DNA of 64,000 bases from Ricinus communis (GCF_019578655.1 NC_063264.1:19642429-19706428); one strand, 5' to 3'; shown: positions 1 through 10,967, counted from the stretch's first letter. Translations and numbers: made by a program. Notes: generated by a model not told the origin, from the sequence alone.

Positions 1-655
1 TAATAACACTTCGACCAAAATTACTTCATTATATGCATCCTAAACATCAAATTGTGCGTCTTTCCATATGGATTAATTGAAAGGAACATTATTTCTCCAT
101 CACGCGTGTGGATTTGTGTCTCGTCCTGCTTGATCATCAAGTCATTGTACAATGCCATCGATGAAGCTTGTCAATTATGTTCCCATGACTCCTTAATGAA
201 AATAAGAGAAAATTCGTATGGCTGTACCTAATAATACTCTAACCTAATTTGCTTTATTATATGCCTCCAAGCATCAAAATGCATGCATTCCCGCTTGTAT
301 TAATCGAAAGAAATATGATTTCTCCCTTACGCATGTGGATTTGCATCTCGTGCTGGTTGATCATCGAGTCATGCCCTAATGCCATAGGTCAAGCTTCTCA
401 ATTGCATTCCCATGATTCCTTAATGAAAATAAGGGAAAATTCGAGTGGGCATACCAAATAACACTCCAACTCTAATTATTTTATTATATGCATCCCAAAC
501 ATCAAAAGGCTCCATTATCGCTTGTATTATACTTGGATTAATTGAAAATAACATGATTTCTCTCTTACGACCATGGATTCACGTATTATCCTGCTTGATC
601 ATCAAACTAAGGCCCAATGCCACTGGTTAAGCTTATTAATTGCATTGCCAAATCA
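1..655 (+). repeat. Tandem array of three 228-bp subrepeats
   Basis: Three copies start near 1, 229 and 457 with TAATAACACTC-like sequence. Each runs through the same ordered blocks: TTATATGC, the AACATCAAAA block, a GATTTCTC block, CTTGATCATCAAG, and a CATGATTCCTTAATGAAAATAAGG tail broken here into its parts. The period is 228 bp in both intervals. The piece is a shortened form of the roughly 1-kb repeat: its end joins the ATTCCTTA block directly to GAAAATAAGG, skipping about 750 bp present in long units such as the one at 4,870-5,860. Short open frames here are broken and differ between copies, so I see no gene. Confidence 0.85.
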
Positions 656-782
656 AGAACCAGAGAGGAGTTAACTGGTCAAGAACTCTCATAGTCCCAT
701 ATGTTATGAGCCAGCTTAACAAAACCAGGGGAAATTCACATGGGCCTATGTAATAACAATCAGACTGATATGGATCGGCTAA
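656..782 (+). repeat. Partial ~1-kb repeat unit (plus orientation)
   Basis: Holds the GAGAGGAGTTAACTGGTCAA block and the following AGCCAGCTTAAC...GGGCCTA block that precede TAATAACACTC in long units. The unit is cut at about 780 by the retroelement fragment that follows, and repeat sequence resumes near 1,546. Confidence 0.75.
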
Positions 783-1545
783 GGCCTAAAATGTTAGTTT
801 GGATGGGCTTGATGATGAGGTCAACAAGAAAGAATCAAGGAAGGATCCATTAAGTTTGCTAGAAGGTCCAATTACAAGGTCAAGAGCCAAGAAGCTTCAA
901 GAGTCCTTAAATGGTTACATGCAGGAGTGGGCTAGCAATGGAAGTCCAATAGGATTCAGCCCAAAAGAAATTCATAAAGAGTGGGCTTAGTTTAATATTC
1001 TTAAAGTCTAAGTTTATGAAGGCAGAATGGGCTTTGTTTAATCTTTTTAAAGTCCAAGTTTATAAATGCTTGTTTAATGTTCTTAAAGTCCAAGTTTATA
1101 AATGCCTTATTTAGCTCTTAGTATCCCATTTAGTTAGATGTTAGAGTTTCCTAAGCTTGTAAGCAAAAATCATATTAGGTCATTAGTTAAGTAAGAGTTC
1201 TATTCTGCTTAGGACTTTGGATATGTCTTTAAAACATGTCAAATTCGTATGCCTTTTTCAGATTATGATTGATTGAAGTTTTCACTTTCTTTCAAGTCAA
1301 AAATGCTTGTATCATGTGTTCTTGTTTGAATGCAAAACTTACTTATTAAGGAGTTGATCTATCCTTGTGGCGTACTTAGAATTAGGGTTTATAGGACTTA
1401 GTTTTCCTTAGGTGCTAATTCTTGATCATTTCACAATCTGATTAGATGATGCTAAGGTTTGATTTCAAGTTATTCTTTGGGTTTTCAAGTTAGTGATTCA
1501 CGGGTTGATAAAGATTAGAGTTTGTGGGTTATATTCTTGGATGTT
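783..1545 (+). mobile_element. Ty3/gypsy LTR-retrotransposon 3' fragment (pol tail plus part of LTR)
   Basis: This block interrupts the 1-kb repeat. It begins with a short coding remnant (799-990) and continues as AT-rich non-coding sequence with repeated AAAGTCCAAGTTTATAAATGC motifs. It resembles the LTR fragments at 3,006-3,745 (inverted) and 10,053-10,953, for example in the sparse GGGCTT/AAGTCCAAG words and the AATTCGTATG area. No PBS follows, so the right end is truncated where repeat sequence resumes. Family assignment rests mainly on the peptide tail. Confidence 0.55.
799..990 (+). pseudogene. Remnant of gypsy polyprotein C-terminal tail
   Basis: A 63-residue open frame contains LEGPITRSRAKKLQESLN at about residues 22-39. 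Tails of the GPxTRSRAKK type are common at the C-terminus of plant Ty3/gypsy polyproteins. The methionine is only the first available one; nothing upstream in frame looks like integrase, so the rest of pol has been lost. It lies at the left edge of a retroelement fragment, as expected for the last piece of pol before the PPT and LTR. It is too short and too degenerate to act as a gene. An unrelated chance frame is possible but unlikely given the motif. Confidence 0.5.
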
Positions 1546-1965
1546 CTTTAACACACACCTAAATTACTTCATTATATGCATCCTAAACTTCAAAAAGCTT
1601 GTAGTCCTACTTGTATTATGCTTAGATTCATAGAAAACAACATGATTTCTCCCTTATGCCCGTGGATTTATGTCTCGTCTTCCTTGATCATCAAGCTACG
1701 CCCCAATGCCACCAGTTAAGCCTATCAATTATGTTTCCATGATTCCTTATGCCAATCCTTGTATCATCAGGAGTCCTCATTCCTAAAGGTTCAAGGAATG
1801 GTGGAGATCCTTATGGGGCAAATCCTTAATCGAAATATTTAAGCATGCCTCAATTCTCGGTGTTCCCTCCTTCCTCGAAAGATTCATCCAAGATCATTCG
1901 AAGATTGATATCAATACTCAATCAACTAATTTTCTTTTTTCACATTTGTCCAAGCAGAAATGAGC
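1546..1965 (+). repeat. ~1-kb repeat, plus orientation
   Basis: Resumes at ACCTAAATTACTTCATTATA and runs through the CTTGATCATCAAG dyad region, the GTATCATCAGGAGTCCTC block and the ATCAACTAATTTTC block. It then switches abruptly at about 1,965 to the same family in opposite orientation. No gene seen. Confidence 0.75.
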
Positions 1966-3005
1966 GTGTTTTGATGTTTGGGAGGCATATAATGAAGTAT
2001 ATTGGGTCGAAGTATTATTAGGTACGCCCATGTGAGCTTCCTCATGTGCTCGTTAAGGAATCATGGGAACGCAATTGACAAGCTTGACTGGTGGCATTAG
2101 GTCGTGATCAAGCAGCACGAGACGCGAATCCACCCATGTATGGGAGAAATCATGTTGCTTTCGATTAAAATAAGCAAGAATGTGTACATTTTTTTGTTTG
2201 GATACATATAATGAAGTAATTTCTCCTTTTTCTCGTTAAGCTGGCTCAAAACATTTAGGACTACGAGAGTTGTTGGCCACTCAACTCCTATCTGGTTCTT
2301 GATTTGACTTTAGTTTATTCATTTTTCTTTATTTATTTATTCATATTTAGCTTCTAATTTTTTCTTATGGAATGAGGGCTGTCACACTATGGAAACCGCA
2401 TGCAATTGAATATTTGAGGCTACTGAGCATATTATTTCAGTTTTCTACCTTGTAAAGAATTAAGTTATGGCTTTTTTCAAGAACTTTACGGACTTATGAA
2501 GACTCGCACTAGCGAACTTAGACTTGTTGCTCACGTCCTTAGTTTCATTTTTGTTCTTTGTCTACCGTTGTATGTAAATCAATTTGATTTGATCCATATG
2601 CTTAGGCAATGAGGAGAATAAAGAACTGGAAATTTCTTTACTTATTGGATATGAAATCCTACATATGTTCTCATTTGTTTGTTTCTTTTATTTCTCACTT
2701 TCTAATCTATGTCTAGTATGATGGTTTAGTTTTATTTGGCGAGCATAAACACGAATGTTGGCTTAAAGAGCGCAAAAGCGGCAATAATAGGAACCTATCT
2801 AATGCTTGGACCAATGTGAAGAAAGAAAATTAGTTGATCGGGTATTGATATCATTCTCCAAATGATAGCAAAAGAATCTTCTGGAGGTAAGAGGGAATAC
2901 CGAGAATCAAGGCATGCCCAAATATTCCGATTCAGTATTTACACCATTGGAATCTCCATGATTCCTTGTTCCTCTAGGCACGAGGATTCCTTGATATGAA
3001 ACCTC
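1966..3005 (-). repeat. ~1-kb repeat, minus orientation
   Basis: Begins at GAGCGTGTTTTGATGTTTGG, the reverse complement of the AACATCAAAA block. It contains the shortened junction CGTTAAGGAATCATGGG near 2,053-2,070 that is typical of the 228-bp form. A long-form unit follows, with GTTGTTGGCCACTCAACTCC, GCATGCAATTGAATA, and a TCTAGTATGATGG block near 2,715. It ends in GTTCCTCTAGGCACGAGG before an LTR fragment. No coding potential is apparent. Confidence 0.75.
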
Positions 3006-3745
3006 CATGATTAAGCTTGAGAACTCCTTTTGAATTGTAGACCCTCAACACATTAATATGAAAACCCCAAGAACCAATTCGGTTCAACCCCTAAAAAAGG
3101 TTAGAAAACAGATTTCTTCGAAAGATGATCAAGAATTAAATTTAGAAAACGTGTCCCTAAATTTGCATTTCAAATACTCCACAACAAGAGGATCAACCAA
3201 TTATCATTGAAATTCAACTTCAAATTTACATTAAAATTCGTATTAGCCTTACGTAAGCCTGAGAAAACCCTAAATCTTAACTAATAAGGATTTGCATCTC
3301 ATATAGGATAAATATAACCTTCCTAACTAAACGAAATAACTTAAACAAAGTCCTAATTAGGTTAAAATAAATGTGTGGCCGCCCATAATAAGCCATAAAA
3401 TCCTAATTTATAAAAGTCATATAAATGGGCCTCATGACATAAGCCAAGTTAGGCCCAAAGTCTTCATATGCTCCAATTCAGCTTCTTTGGTCTTTTTAAG
3501 CCTAATTAGATTCATTCAAGCCCAATAAACTGAATTAGATTAATGAGCCTTGAACTTAAATCAAATTCTTCAAGCCTTGATGTGTCCTTAGTCCAAATAT
3601 CTTGGATAAGGTCATTGACTTGTAATTTGAATCGAACTAGGACTCCTAGTTGAATTAGGATTCCTTTCGTTGCTTGAACTCCTAATATCATCAGGACTCC
3701 TTACAGGATTAGGATTCATGTTGAGTCAGGACTCCTTATGGGATT
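3006..3745 (-). mobile_element. LTR fragment, inverted
   Basis: Read on the minus strand, this begins with the GGATTCC-rich minisatellite at about 3,640-3,745, then AT-rich LTR sequence. A GTAAGGCTAATACGAATTTT block matches the AAGCTAGTACGAATTTC block downstream of the TATA box in the LTR at 10,053-10,953. It is flanked on both sides by 1-kb repeat sequence. There is no PBS and there are no recognisable TG...CA ends, so both ends are probably truncated. Confidence 0.55.
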
Positions 3746-4232
3746 AACCAAATAACACTCTGGTCTAATTTACTTTATTATATGCCTACCAAACATCAAA
3801 ATATGCTAATTCCTACTTGAATTAATCAAAAGGAACATGATTTCTCCCTTAAGAGCGTAGATTTACGTCTCATCTTGTTTTATCATCAAGCTAAGCTCTG
3901 ATGTCACCAGTCAAGCTTCTTAATTATGTTCCCATGATTCCTTATGCCAATCCTTATGTCATCAAGACTCCTCGTGCATAGAAGAACAAAGAATAATGGA
4001 GACCCTAATGGTGCAAATCCTGAATCAGAATAATTGGGCGTGCCTCCATTCTCATCATTCCCGCTTTTGTCCAAAAGACTCATTTGCGATCATTCAGAGA
4101 ATGACCTCAATACTCGATCAACTAATTTTCTTTCTTCACTTTTTTCTAGGCATTGGTTCAGTGCCAATAACTGCAACTTCCACGCACTTTCACTAAATAT
4201 TCTCGTGTTTACGCTCGCCAAAATGAAACCAA
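3746..4232 (+). repeat. ~1-kb repeat, plus orientation
   Basis: Runs from AAATAACACTCTGG through the AACATCAAAA, CATGATTCCTTATGCCAATCC and CAACTAATTTTC blocks to GAAACCAA. At that point it is interrupted by plastid-derived DNA. Short overlapping open frames here differ between repeat copies and are not genes. Confidence 0.75.
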
Positions 4233-4468
4233 TGTCAATGCAACTATTGATATAATTCTTCCAACTATATTTAGTATTATACATATAATAGTAGGAATCG
4301 CCACTCCTAGACCCATTATTCAAAGAACTAGAATTCCAATCTATAAAATTAACTTTCTAATTCACTCAGAAAAGAATGATCACTGTCAATCTCAAAAACT
4401 TGATTTTTAATATCAAAATATATGGAATAACTATCCCTAACTGAAAAAGTTTCATCAGCGCCAAAATT
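4233..4468 (-). pseudogene. Nuclear insertion of a plastid accD fragment (NUPT)
   Basis: On the minus strand the sequence translates in two frames to peptides of the N-terminal, non-catalytic part of plastid acetyl-CoA carboxylase beta subunit. The upstream part reads [17 protein letters not shown] then [10 protein letters not shown]. After a stop and frame change it reads NNGSRSGDSYYYMYNTKYSW then INSCID. Order and spacing agree with dicot AccD. The catalytic zinc-ribbon and carboxyltransferase region is absent. The fragment is sandwiched inside the 1-kb repeat: repeat sequence stops at AAACCAA and resumes at TTAGATAGAGATTA, where the repeat normally continues. The gene would act in chloroplast fatty-acid synthesis; this piece cannot. 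The stop and frame change show decay after transfer to the nucleus. Confidence 0.85.
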
Positions 4469-5930
4469 AGATAGAGATTAAGAGAGGCACAAAAGAAATG
4501 AATAGAACGAGAAACATGTAGGATTACGAATCGAGAAAGGAAAGAAATCATACATTCTTTATTCTCTTCTATACGGCTAAGCGTAAGCATCAAATCGAAT
4601 TGATTTAAACACGAGAGTAGACAAAGAACCTAAAAGAAAGAAAAGACATGAGCAATAAGTCCAGGTCTACTAGTGCAAGTCTTTATAACTCTGCAAATTT
4701 CTTGAAAGAACCCGTAACTTGATTACTTGCAATGTAGAAGACTGAAATAATGTGTTTAATAGCCTAAAATATTAGGATGCATGCAGTTTTCATACTGCGA
4801 AAGCCCTTATTCCATAAGAAGAAGAAACTACAAGCAAAATATGAATAAATAAATCAAGCACCAGAGAGGAGTTGACTGGTCAACAACTCTCATAGTCCTA
4901 GATTTTATAAGCCAACTTAACGAAAATAAGGAGAGATTTGCATGGGCCTACCTAATAACAGTCCGACCCAAACTACTTCATTATATGCATCCTAAACATC
5001 AAAATGCTCGCATTCCCACTTGTATTATGCTTGGATTAATTGAAAACAACATGATTTCTCCCTTACACACGTGGATTTATGGCTCGTCCAACTTGATCAT
5101 CAAGCTAAGCCCTAATGCCACTGGTCAATCTTATCAATTGTATTCTTATGATTCCTTATACCAATCCTTATGTCATCAAGAGTCCTCATTCCTAGAGAAA
5201 ATAGGAATGATGGAGATCCCAATGGTGCAAATCCTAGATCAGAATATTTGGGCATGCCTCGATTCTCGGCATTCTCTCTTTCCTCCAAAAGAAATGTCCA
5301 TCATAGGGAGACTGATATCAATACTCCATAAACTATTCTTTCTTCGCATTTGTCCAAGCATTGGATAGGTGCCTATGATTGCCTCTTCCATGCTCTTTAA
5401 CTCGACACTTGTGTTTATCTTAGCCAAATAAAACCAAATCATCATACTAAACATAGATTAGAAAGAGACAAACAAAATAAACAAATATATGAGAACCTAG
5501 GTAGAATTTTCATATCTGATAAGGAAAGAAATCGCAAGTTCTTTATTCTCTTCAATGGCTAAGCATAAGGATCAAATCAAATTGATTTAAACATAATGGT
5601 AGACAAAGAACACAAAATAAACGAAGGACGTGAGCGATAAGTCTAGGTTTGCTAGTTTGAGTCTCCATAAGTCCGCAAAGTTCTTGAAAGAAGCAATAAC
5701 TTAATTTTCTGCAAGATAGAAAACTAAAAGATTCGGTTGCATGCGATTTTCATAGTGCAAAAGCCCTCATTCCATAAGAAGAAGAAACTTGAAGCTAAAT
5801 ATGAAAAGAAAGATGAATAAACTAAAGTCAAATTAAAAACTAGAGAGGAGTTGACTAGCCAACAACTATCATAGTCCAAATTTTATGAGCTAGCTTAATA
5901 AAAATAAGGAATAATTCGCGCGGGCCTATC
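4469..5930 (+). repeat. ~1-kb repeat, plus orientation, including one complete long unit
   Basis: The GAGAGGAGTTGACTGGTCAA block at about 4,864 recurs at about 5,846, giving a clean unit of roughly 980 bp. The unit runs through TAATAACAGTCC, the CTTGATCATCAAG dyad, TGATATCAATACTC, the ATTAGAAAGAG block, AAAGAACTT-like sequence in reverse complement, GCATGCGATTTTC, and back to GAGAGGAG. It is a useful reference unit for the family. I see no start-to-stop frame conserved between units. Confidence 0.8.
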
Positions 5931-6796
5931 TAATAACACTCCTGGCTAAATTACTTCATTTTATGCATCCCAAACATCAAAATATGCATTCCCGTTTGGA
6001 TTAATTGGAAGCAACATAATTTCTCCATCACTCGCGTTGATTTGTGTCTCATCCTGCTTGATCATAAAGTCATGCTCTAATACCATTAGTGAAGCTTGTG
6101 AATTATGTACCTACGATTCCTTAACAAAAATAAGGGGAAATTCGCATAGGCATATCTAATTATACTCCGGCACAATTTACTTTATTATATGACTTCTAAA
6201 ATATCAAAACATGCACATTCCTACTTGTATTAATTAAAGGAAACATGATTTCTCTCTTTTGCGTGTGGATTTGTGTCTCGTGCTGCTTGATCATCAGTTC
6301 ACACCCTAATGCGACCGGTCAAGCTTGTCAATTGCATTCCTATGATTCCTGAATGAAAACAAGGGGAAATTCACGTTAGCATACATAATAACACTCCAGC
6401 CCAATTTACTTCATTATATGTCTGCCAAATATCAAAGCGCGCTCATTCTCGCTTGGATTAATCAAAGCAACATGATTTCTACATCACGCACGTGGATTTG
6501 CATCTCGTCCTGCTTAATGATCATGTCACTCTCTAATGCCACTAGTGAAGCTTGTCAATTACATACCTATGATTCTTTAACGAAAATAAGGACAAATTCG
6601 TATGGGCATACCTAGTAACACTCTGACCCAATTTACTTTATTATATGACTCCCAAACATCAAAATGCGTACATTCCACTTATATTAATTGAAAGCAACAT
6701 TATTTCTCTCTTATGCATGTGGATTTGCGTCTTATGTTGCTTGACCAAGTTACACCCCAATGCCACCGATCAAGCGTGTCAATTGCATTCCGTTGA
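5931..6796 (+). repeat. Tandem array of four 228-bp subrepeats
   Basis: Starts near 5,931, 6,157, 6,386 and 6,613, so the spacing is 226-229 bp. Each copy carries the shortened junction in which ATTCCTTAA runs straight into a GAAAATAAGG-like block. The fourth copy ends at GTTGATTCG, where the array meets minus-orientation repeat. Confidence 0.85.
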
Positions 6797-7260
6797 TTCG
6801 TTCATTTCATTTGTTTATCTCTTTCTAATCTATGTCTAGTATGATAGTTTAGTTTTACTCGGCAAGCATACACACGAGTGTTGAGTTAAAATATGTGGAA
6901 GCGGCAATTATAGGCACCTATCCAATGCTTGGACAAATGTGAAAAAAGAAAATTAGTTGATCCAGTATTAATATCAATCTATGAATGATCCGAACGAATC
7001 TTTTGGAGGAAAGAGGGAATGTCGAGAATAGAGACACGCCCAAATATTCTGATTCAAGATTTACACTATTGGAATCTCCAGCATTCCTTGTTCCTCTAGG
7101 TAGGAGGACTCCTACTGACACAAGGATTGGCATAAGGACTCATGATAATGTAATTGACAAGCTTCACTAGTGGCATTAGGGCTTAGCTTAATGATCAAGC
7201 AGGACGAGATGTAAATCCACAAGCGTGAGGGAGAAATCAGTTGAAAATAATTAATCCAAG
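6797..7260 (-). repeat. ~1-kb repeat, minus orientation
   Basis: Begins with TTCATTTCATTTGTTTATC immediately after the plus-oriented subarray, an orientation switch. It runs through TCTAGTATGATAG, the ATTAGTTGATCC block and TTGACAAGCTTCACTAG to AATTAATCCAAG. The last 69 bp (7,192-7,260) are repeated perfectly at 8,760-8,828, on the far side of the LTR. Confidence 0.8.
7192..7260 (+). repeat. Left copy of 69-bp perfect flanking duplication
   Basis: Identical, base for base by eye, to 8,760-8,828. The two copies bracket the LTR at 7,261-8,753 and a 6-bp spacer. LTR insertions normally duplicate about 5 bp, so this is not a standard target-site duplication. Confidence 0.9.
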
Positions 7261-8753
7261 TGATGAGCATAGTTTTATACATATTTGCTTGCATATTATT
7301 GCGTATGTTCTTAGTAATTATTGTGCTTTTATTCCCAGATCACCCGTGTTTTGTGTTCTTTTGCATTTCAGGAACATTTATAGGACCATCATCGTTGTTT
7401 AAGCAATTATAGATCAATACGTGCGGAAACGGACGAGAATTCATCAAGATCGGACAAGAGCCCGCAGTACATACATTGAGCACGGCTGGACTCGGCCGTG
7501 CTCAACCATTGGCTTTGATTCTTGAAATTGGCACTTTGGGCACGGTTTACGTAGCCACCACGGCCTCCAAAGACGGCCCGTGGTGGCCAACACGGAGAAA
7601 CACGGCCCGTGGTGGTTAACACGGGAGGAACACACTGTGGTGAAACCCCACCCATGAGATCCATTAAGCCAAGACGGCCTGACTTCGTGGTATACGATCA
7701 AAGACGACTGCACGAGTTAAATATATAAGAAAAAATGAGTTTTTCTTAAGAAGAAGAGGGGAGAAAGAGTGACATTGAGCCCTAGTGGGTCGGTTCGGTT
7801 TCGCACAATCACCGAAAAGCAGAGAGTCAGAAATGTAAGAATCCTTAATCGTAAGATTCCGAGTGCAAAACAGAGTGGAGCAATTCAAGAGGCAGTTTGG
7901 GAGATTAATCAAAGTGTAGATCCGGATTTGGAGCTCGTTCATCCAATTCGAGAGAAAAGGGTGTACATGTTTTATTTTCATTATTCTTTCATTGTAATTG
8001 ATTTCCTAGATTGTTTTAAACATGAACATGTTTAGCTAGACTGATTTAATCCATTGGGATTTCTTTACTATGTTGGCTTGATATTATATTGTTGGATTGT
8101 TTGAGTTGGTTTTGTATTCTTCTTGTTTTCGCGATTAATAAGATTATGCATTATTCATGAGACGTTGTGAATTGTGATGTTTAGATTGCTTTATGAGATT
8201 GAGAAATCCGTTTGGCAATTGGAACTTTGAATAACAAGAATCGGTTAATAATCGCTTAGAGATAAGGATAATTAACTAGTCGGATTAAGAATTAACAAAG
8301 CTTAATAGAGGCGGATTAAAGCTTAATGCTAATTTAAGAATCAATCGTTAGGAAGAGATTCCAACTTTAGGTTATTAGGTTTAGGAATTCGGTTATCTCG
8401 AGAGAGAAACCGAATTCAGTTAAGAATTCACCACGGGTAGCATAATTAGACTCAACGATCCTTTATCTTTTGTTCGGATGCCAACTAGTTTAGATTCCCT
8501 TTAGGTTTGTCTTCTTGTCTTGATTATTTCACTTATCAATTACTCCTGCATCTCCCTTAGAACTTAGCTCGTAGTTAATAGTTAGTTTAGAATTTATTCA
8601 TCATCCATTTTAGGTTAATATAACAAAGAACAAAGGAGTAACTCTGGGCTTTCGCTTTCCCGAGGAATACGACCTTGATACTCGCCATTAGTGCTAGACT
8701 GCATCGATAGGTACACTGCCTTAGATTGTAGCTAACACGAGTAGCACATATCA
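7261..8753 (+). mobile_element. Solo LTR with GC-rich core, probably gypsy (Athila/Tat-like)
   Basis: The 1,493-bp block starts TGATGAGCAT and ends CACATATCA. A GC-rich segment at about 7,430-7,690 carries a 9-bp inverted repeat (GAGCACGGC at 7,478 and GCCGTGCTC at 7,495) and two nearly identical CACGGCCCGTGGTGG words. A TATA-like ATATATAAGA lies at 7,721-7,730. LTRs with CACGGCC/GGCCGTG motifs are frequent among plant Athila/Tat-type elements; that assignment is inference. After the terminal CA come AGTTTT and then the flank, so sequence stops where a primer-binding site would start. Open frames in the core run on both strands and look incidental. Confidence 0.65.
7721..7730 (+). promoter_or_regulatory. 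TATA-like box in LTR
   Basis: ATATATAAGA lies downstream of the GC-rich core and about 1.0 kb from the LTR end. The position suits an LTR promoter, but only sequence resemblance supports it. Confidence 0.35.
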
Positions 8754-8759
8754 AGTTTT

Positions 8760-8828
8760 TGATCAAGCAGGACGAGATGTAAATCCACAAGCGTGAGGGA
8801 GAAATCAGTTGAAAATAATTAATCCAAG
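8760..8828 (+). repeat. Right copy of 69-bp perfect flanking duplication
   Basis: Exact repeat of 7,192-7,260. It begins after AGTTTT, the last bases traceable to the retroelement, and continues into unit sequence (CATAATACAAGTGG) that would have followed the left copy before insertion. Confidence 0.9.
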
Positions 8829-10052
8829 CATAATACAAGTGGTAATGCGAGCATTTTGATGTTTGGGACCATTTAATGAAGTAATTTGGGTTGGAGTGTT
8901 ATTAGGTAGGCCCACACGAATTTCCCCTTAATTTCGTTAAGCTTGCTCATAAATTTTAAGACTACGAGAGTTGTTGACCAGTCAACTCCTCTCTCACTGT
9001 TGATTTCACTTTAGTTGCAATCGGAAATATAAGCATTTTGACGTTTGGGATGCATATAATGAAGTAATTTGGTTCAGAGTGTTATTAGGTACGGCCACAC
9101 GAATTTTCCCTTATTTTCGTTACACTGGCTCTTAAAATATTAGAACTTTGAGAGTTGTTGACCAATCAACTCCTCTCTAGTTCTTGATTTAACTTTAGTT
9201 TATTCATCTTTCTTTATTTATTTATTCATAGTTTGATTCTAGTTTCTTCTTCCTATGGAATGAGGGCTTTCGCACTACAAAAACCGTGTGCAACCGAACA
9301 CTTGAGGCTAGTGAGCATAATATTTCAATTTTCTAACTTGCAAAAAATCAAGTGCTAGGTTCTTTTAAGAACTTTTCGGACTTAGCAAAACTCACGCTAG
9401 CAAGCATACACTTATCACTGACATCCTTCCATTCTTTTGATAAAGTATTGATATCATTCTCCGAATGATCATTGATGAATATTTTGGAGGAAATAGAGAT
9501 CCACGAGAATCGAGGCACACCAAAATATTTATATTTAGGATTTATACCAATGGGATCTTTATCATTCATTGTTCCTCTAGGCACGAGGGCACTTGATGAC
9601 ACAAAGATTAGCATAAAGAACCATGGGAATGCAATTGACAATCCTAACTGGTGGCATTGGGCATTGACTTGATGATCATCTAGGACGAGACATAAATCCA
9701 CTAATGTAAAGGAGAAATCATGTTATTTTCGACTAATCCAAGCGTAATACAATTAGGAAGGCAAGTGTTTTGATGTTTGGGATGTATATAATGAAGTAGT
9801 TTGGTTCGGAGTGTTATTAGGTAGGTCCACGCGAATTTCCCCTTGTATTCGTTAGCCGGTTCTTAAAATTTGGGACTACTAGAGTTGTTGACTAGTCAAC
9901 TCCTCTCCAGTTCTTGATTTCACTTTAGTTTATTAATCTTTATTTATTTATGTATTTATATTTAGCTTATAGTTTTCTTCTTATGGAATAAGGGCTTTCG
10001 CACTATAAAAACTGCATGCAACCGAATACTTAAGGCTAATGAGCATATTACT
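8829..10052 (-). repeat. ~1-kb repeat, minus orientation
   Basis: Contains two successive stretches with the GTTGTTGACCAGTCAACTCC-type block (near 8,980 and 9,160). A partly duplicated unit follows, and a third such block lies near 9,885. It breaks at GAGCATATTAC, where other copies continue with ATTTCAGTTTTCTACC. Short open frames on both strands are not conserved between copies. Confidence 0.75.
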
Positions 10053-10953
10053 CCGACTAGGAATCCGACTTCAACTAGGTATTCTAGTCCCACGAAGGGT
10101 CCTACTCCAACTAGGAATCCTACTTCCACTGAGAATTCTAGTCCCATAAGGAGTCCTATTCTAGCTAGGAATCCTAATCCAACTAGGATTGTACACGAGC
10201 CACTCAAATATGATGGACCAATAGAAGTTCAAGGATGCTTTAGGAGTGTTCATGAAGCAAAGCTTGGGTTGAAGATCCAAAGTCCAAGTGAGAGTGGGCT
10301 TAATCAAGATAAATGGGCCTCAAGATACTCTTATCAACTTAATTTAATATATGGAGGCATGAACAATTTAAAATAGGCCCAAAATAAACAAGTCAAGCTA
10401 TTTAGAGTCTAGTACTCAAGCATAGGCCACTTATTACATGTTACTTAAGCCTAAATGTCATATTTATTATATGGGCTAAGGTTAGATGAATTTTAGTAGT
10501 ATTTGTTTATTTGTTCATTTAAAGAAGTCTTTCAATAGTAAGAAGTCTTGTTTTAAGTTATCCTTTTAGTGTAGGAGTTCTATTCCTAGTCCTATTGTTA
10601 TTTGATTCCTTATAATTATAGAATTAGGTTTTTCTAAGGCCTATATAAGCTAGTACGAATTTCTACGTAAAGATTAGTTCAATATTGATTATTTTGGAGT
10701 TATTCTCTTCTTTTGTTCTTTATGAACTTAGTGAATTTATCAAGTGAAGGCTTGGATTTTACAAACTTAGTTTAGTCTAAACATTTTTTTATATTAAACA
10801 ACCTTTACTTCTTTATAATCGAGGTCCTTAAGTACAAGTTATTTAAGGGTCTTGTTGGGAGTTGTAGTTTTTTTGCTTGATTAGGTAAATGATCCTTGGT
10901 GAAGACATTAACATCGAATACGGGTTTGGCACAAGATAGCCACGTGTGTATCA
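10053..10953 (+). mobile_element. LTR (3' part well defined) of a retrotransposon
   Basis: The right end is clear: GTGTGTATCA at 10,944-10,953, then TT and a primer-binding site. A TATA-like CTATATAAGC lies at 10,641-10,650. The left end is uncertain. The first 140 bp are a minisatellite of about 24-27-bp GGAATCC/GGATTCC words, and TGTACACG at about 10,195 could be an LTR start. The same LTR family, with that minisatellite, recurs in inverted fragments at 3,006-3,745 and 17,183-17,405. Confidence 0.65.
10641..10650 (+). promoter_or_regulatory. TATA-like box in LTR
   Basis: CTATATAAGC lies about 300 bp before the LTR end, within the usual position of an LTR promoter. Recognised by sequence only. 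Confidence 0.4.
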
Positions 10954-10955
10954 TT

Positions 10956-10967
10956 TGGTATCAGAGC
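10956..10967 (+). other. Primer-binding site (initiator tRNA-Met type)
   Basis: TGGTATCAGAGC is the standard plant retrotransposon PBS complementary to the 3' end of initiator tRNA-Met. It sits 3 bp after the LTR terminus. It shows that the element to its left is an LTR and that the internal region extends rightwards. Confidence 0.9.

Noticed and set aside
249..630. Small open frames of 60-130 residues in the left domain as genes
   Set aside because: They fall in the 1-kb repeat on both strands, with starts and stops that differ from copy to copy and no domain similarity. The sole exceptions, 799-990 and the accD piece at 4,233-4,468, are annotated.
10956..10967. TGGTATCAGAGC as part of a tRNA gene
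   Set aside because: No tRNA arms around it; its place right after an LTR end makes it a primer-binding site.
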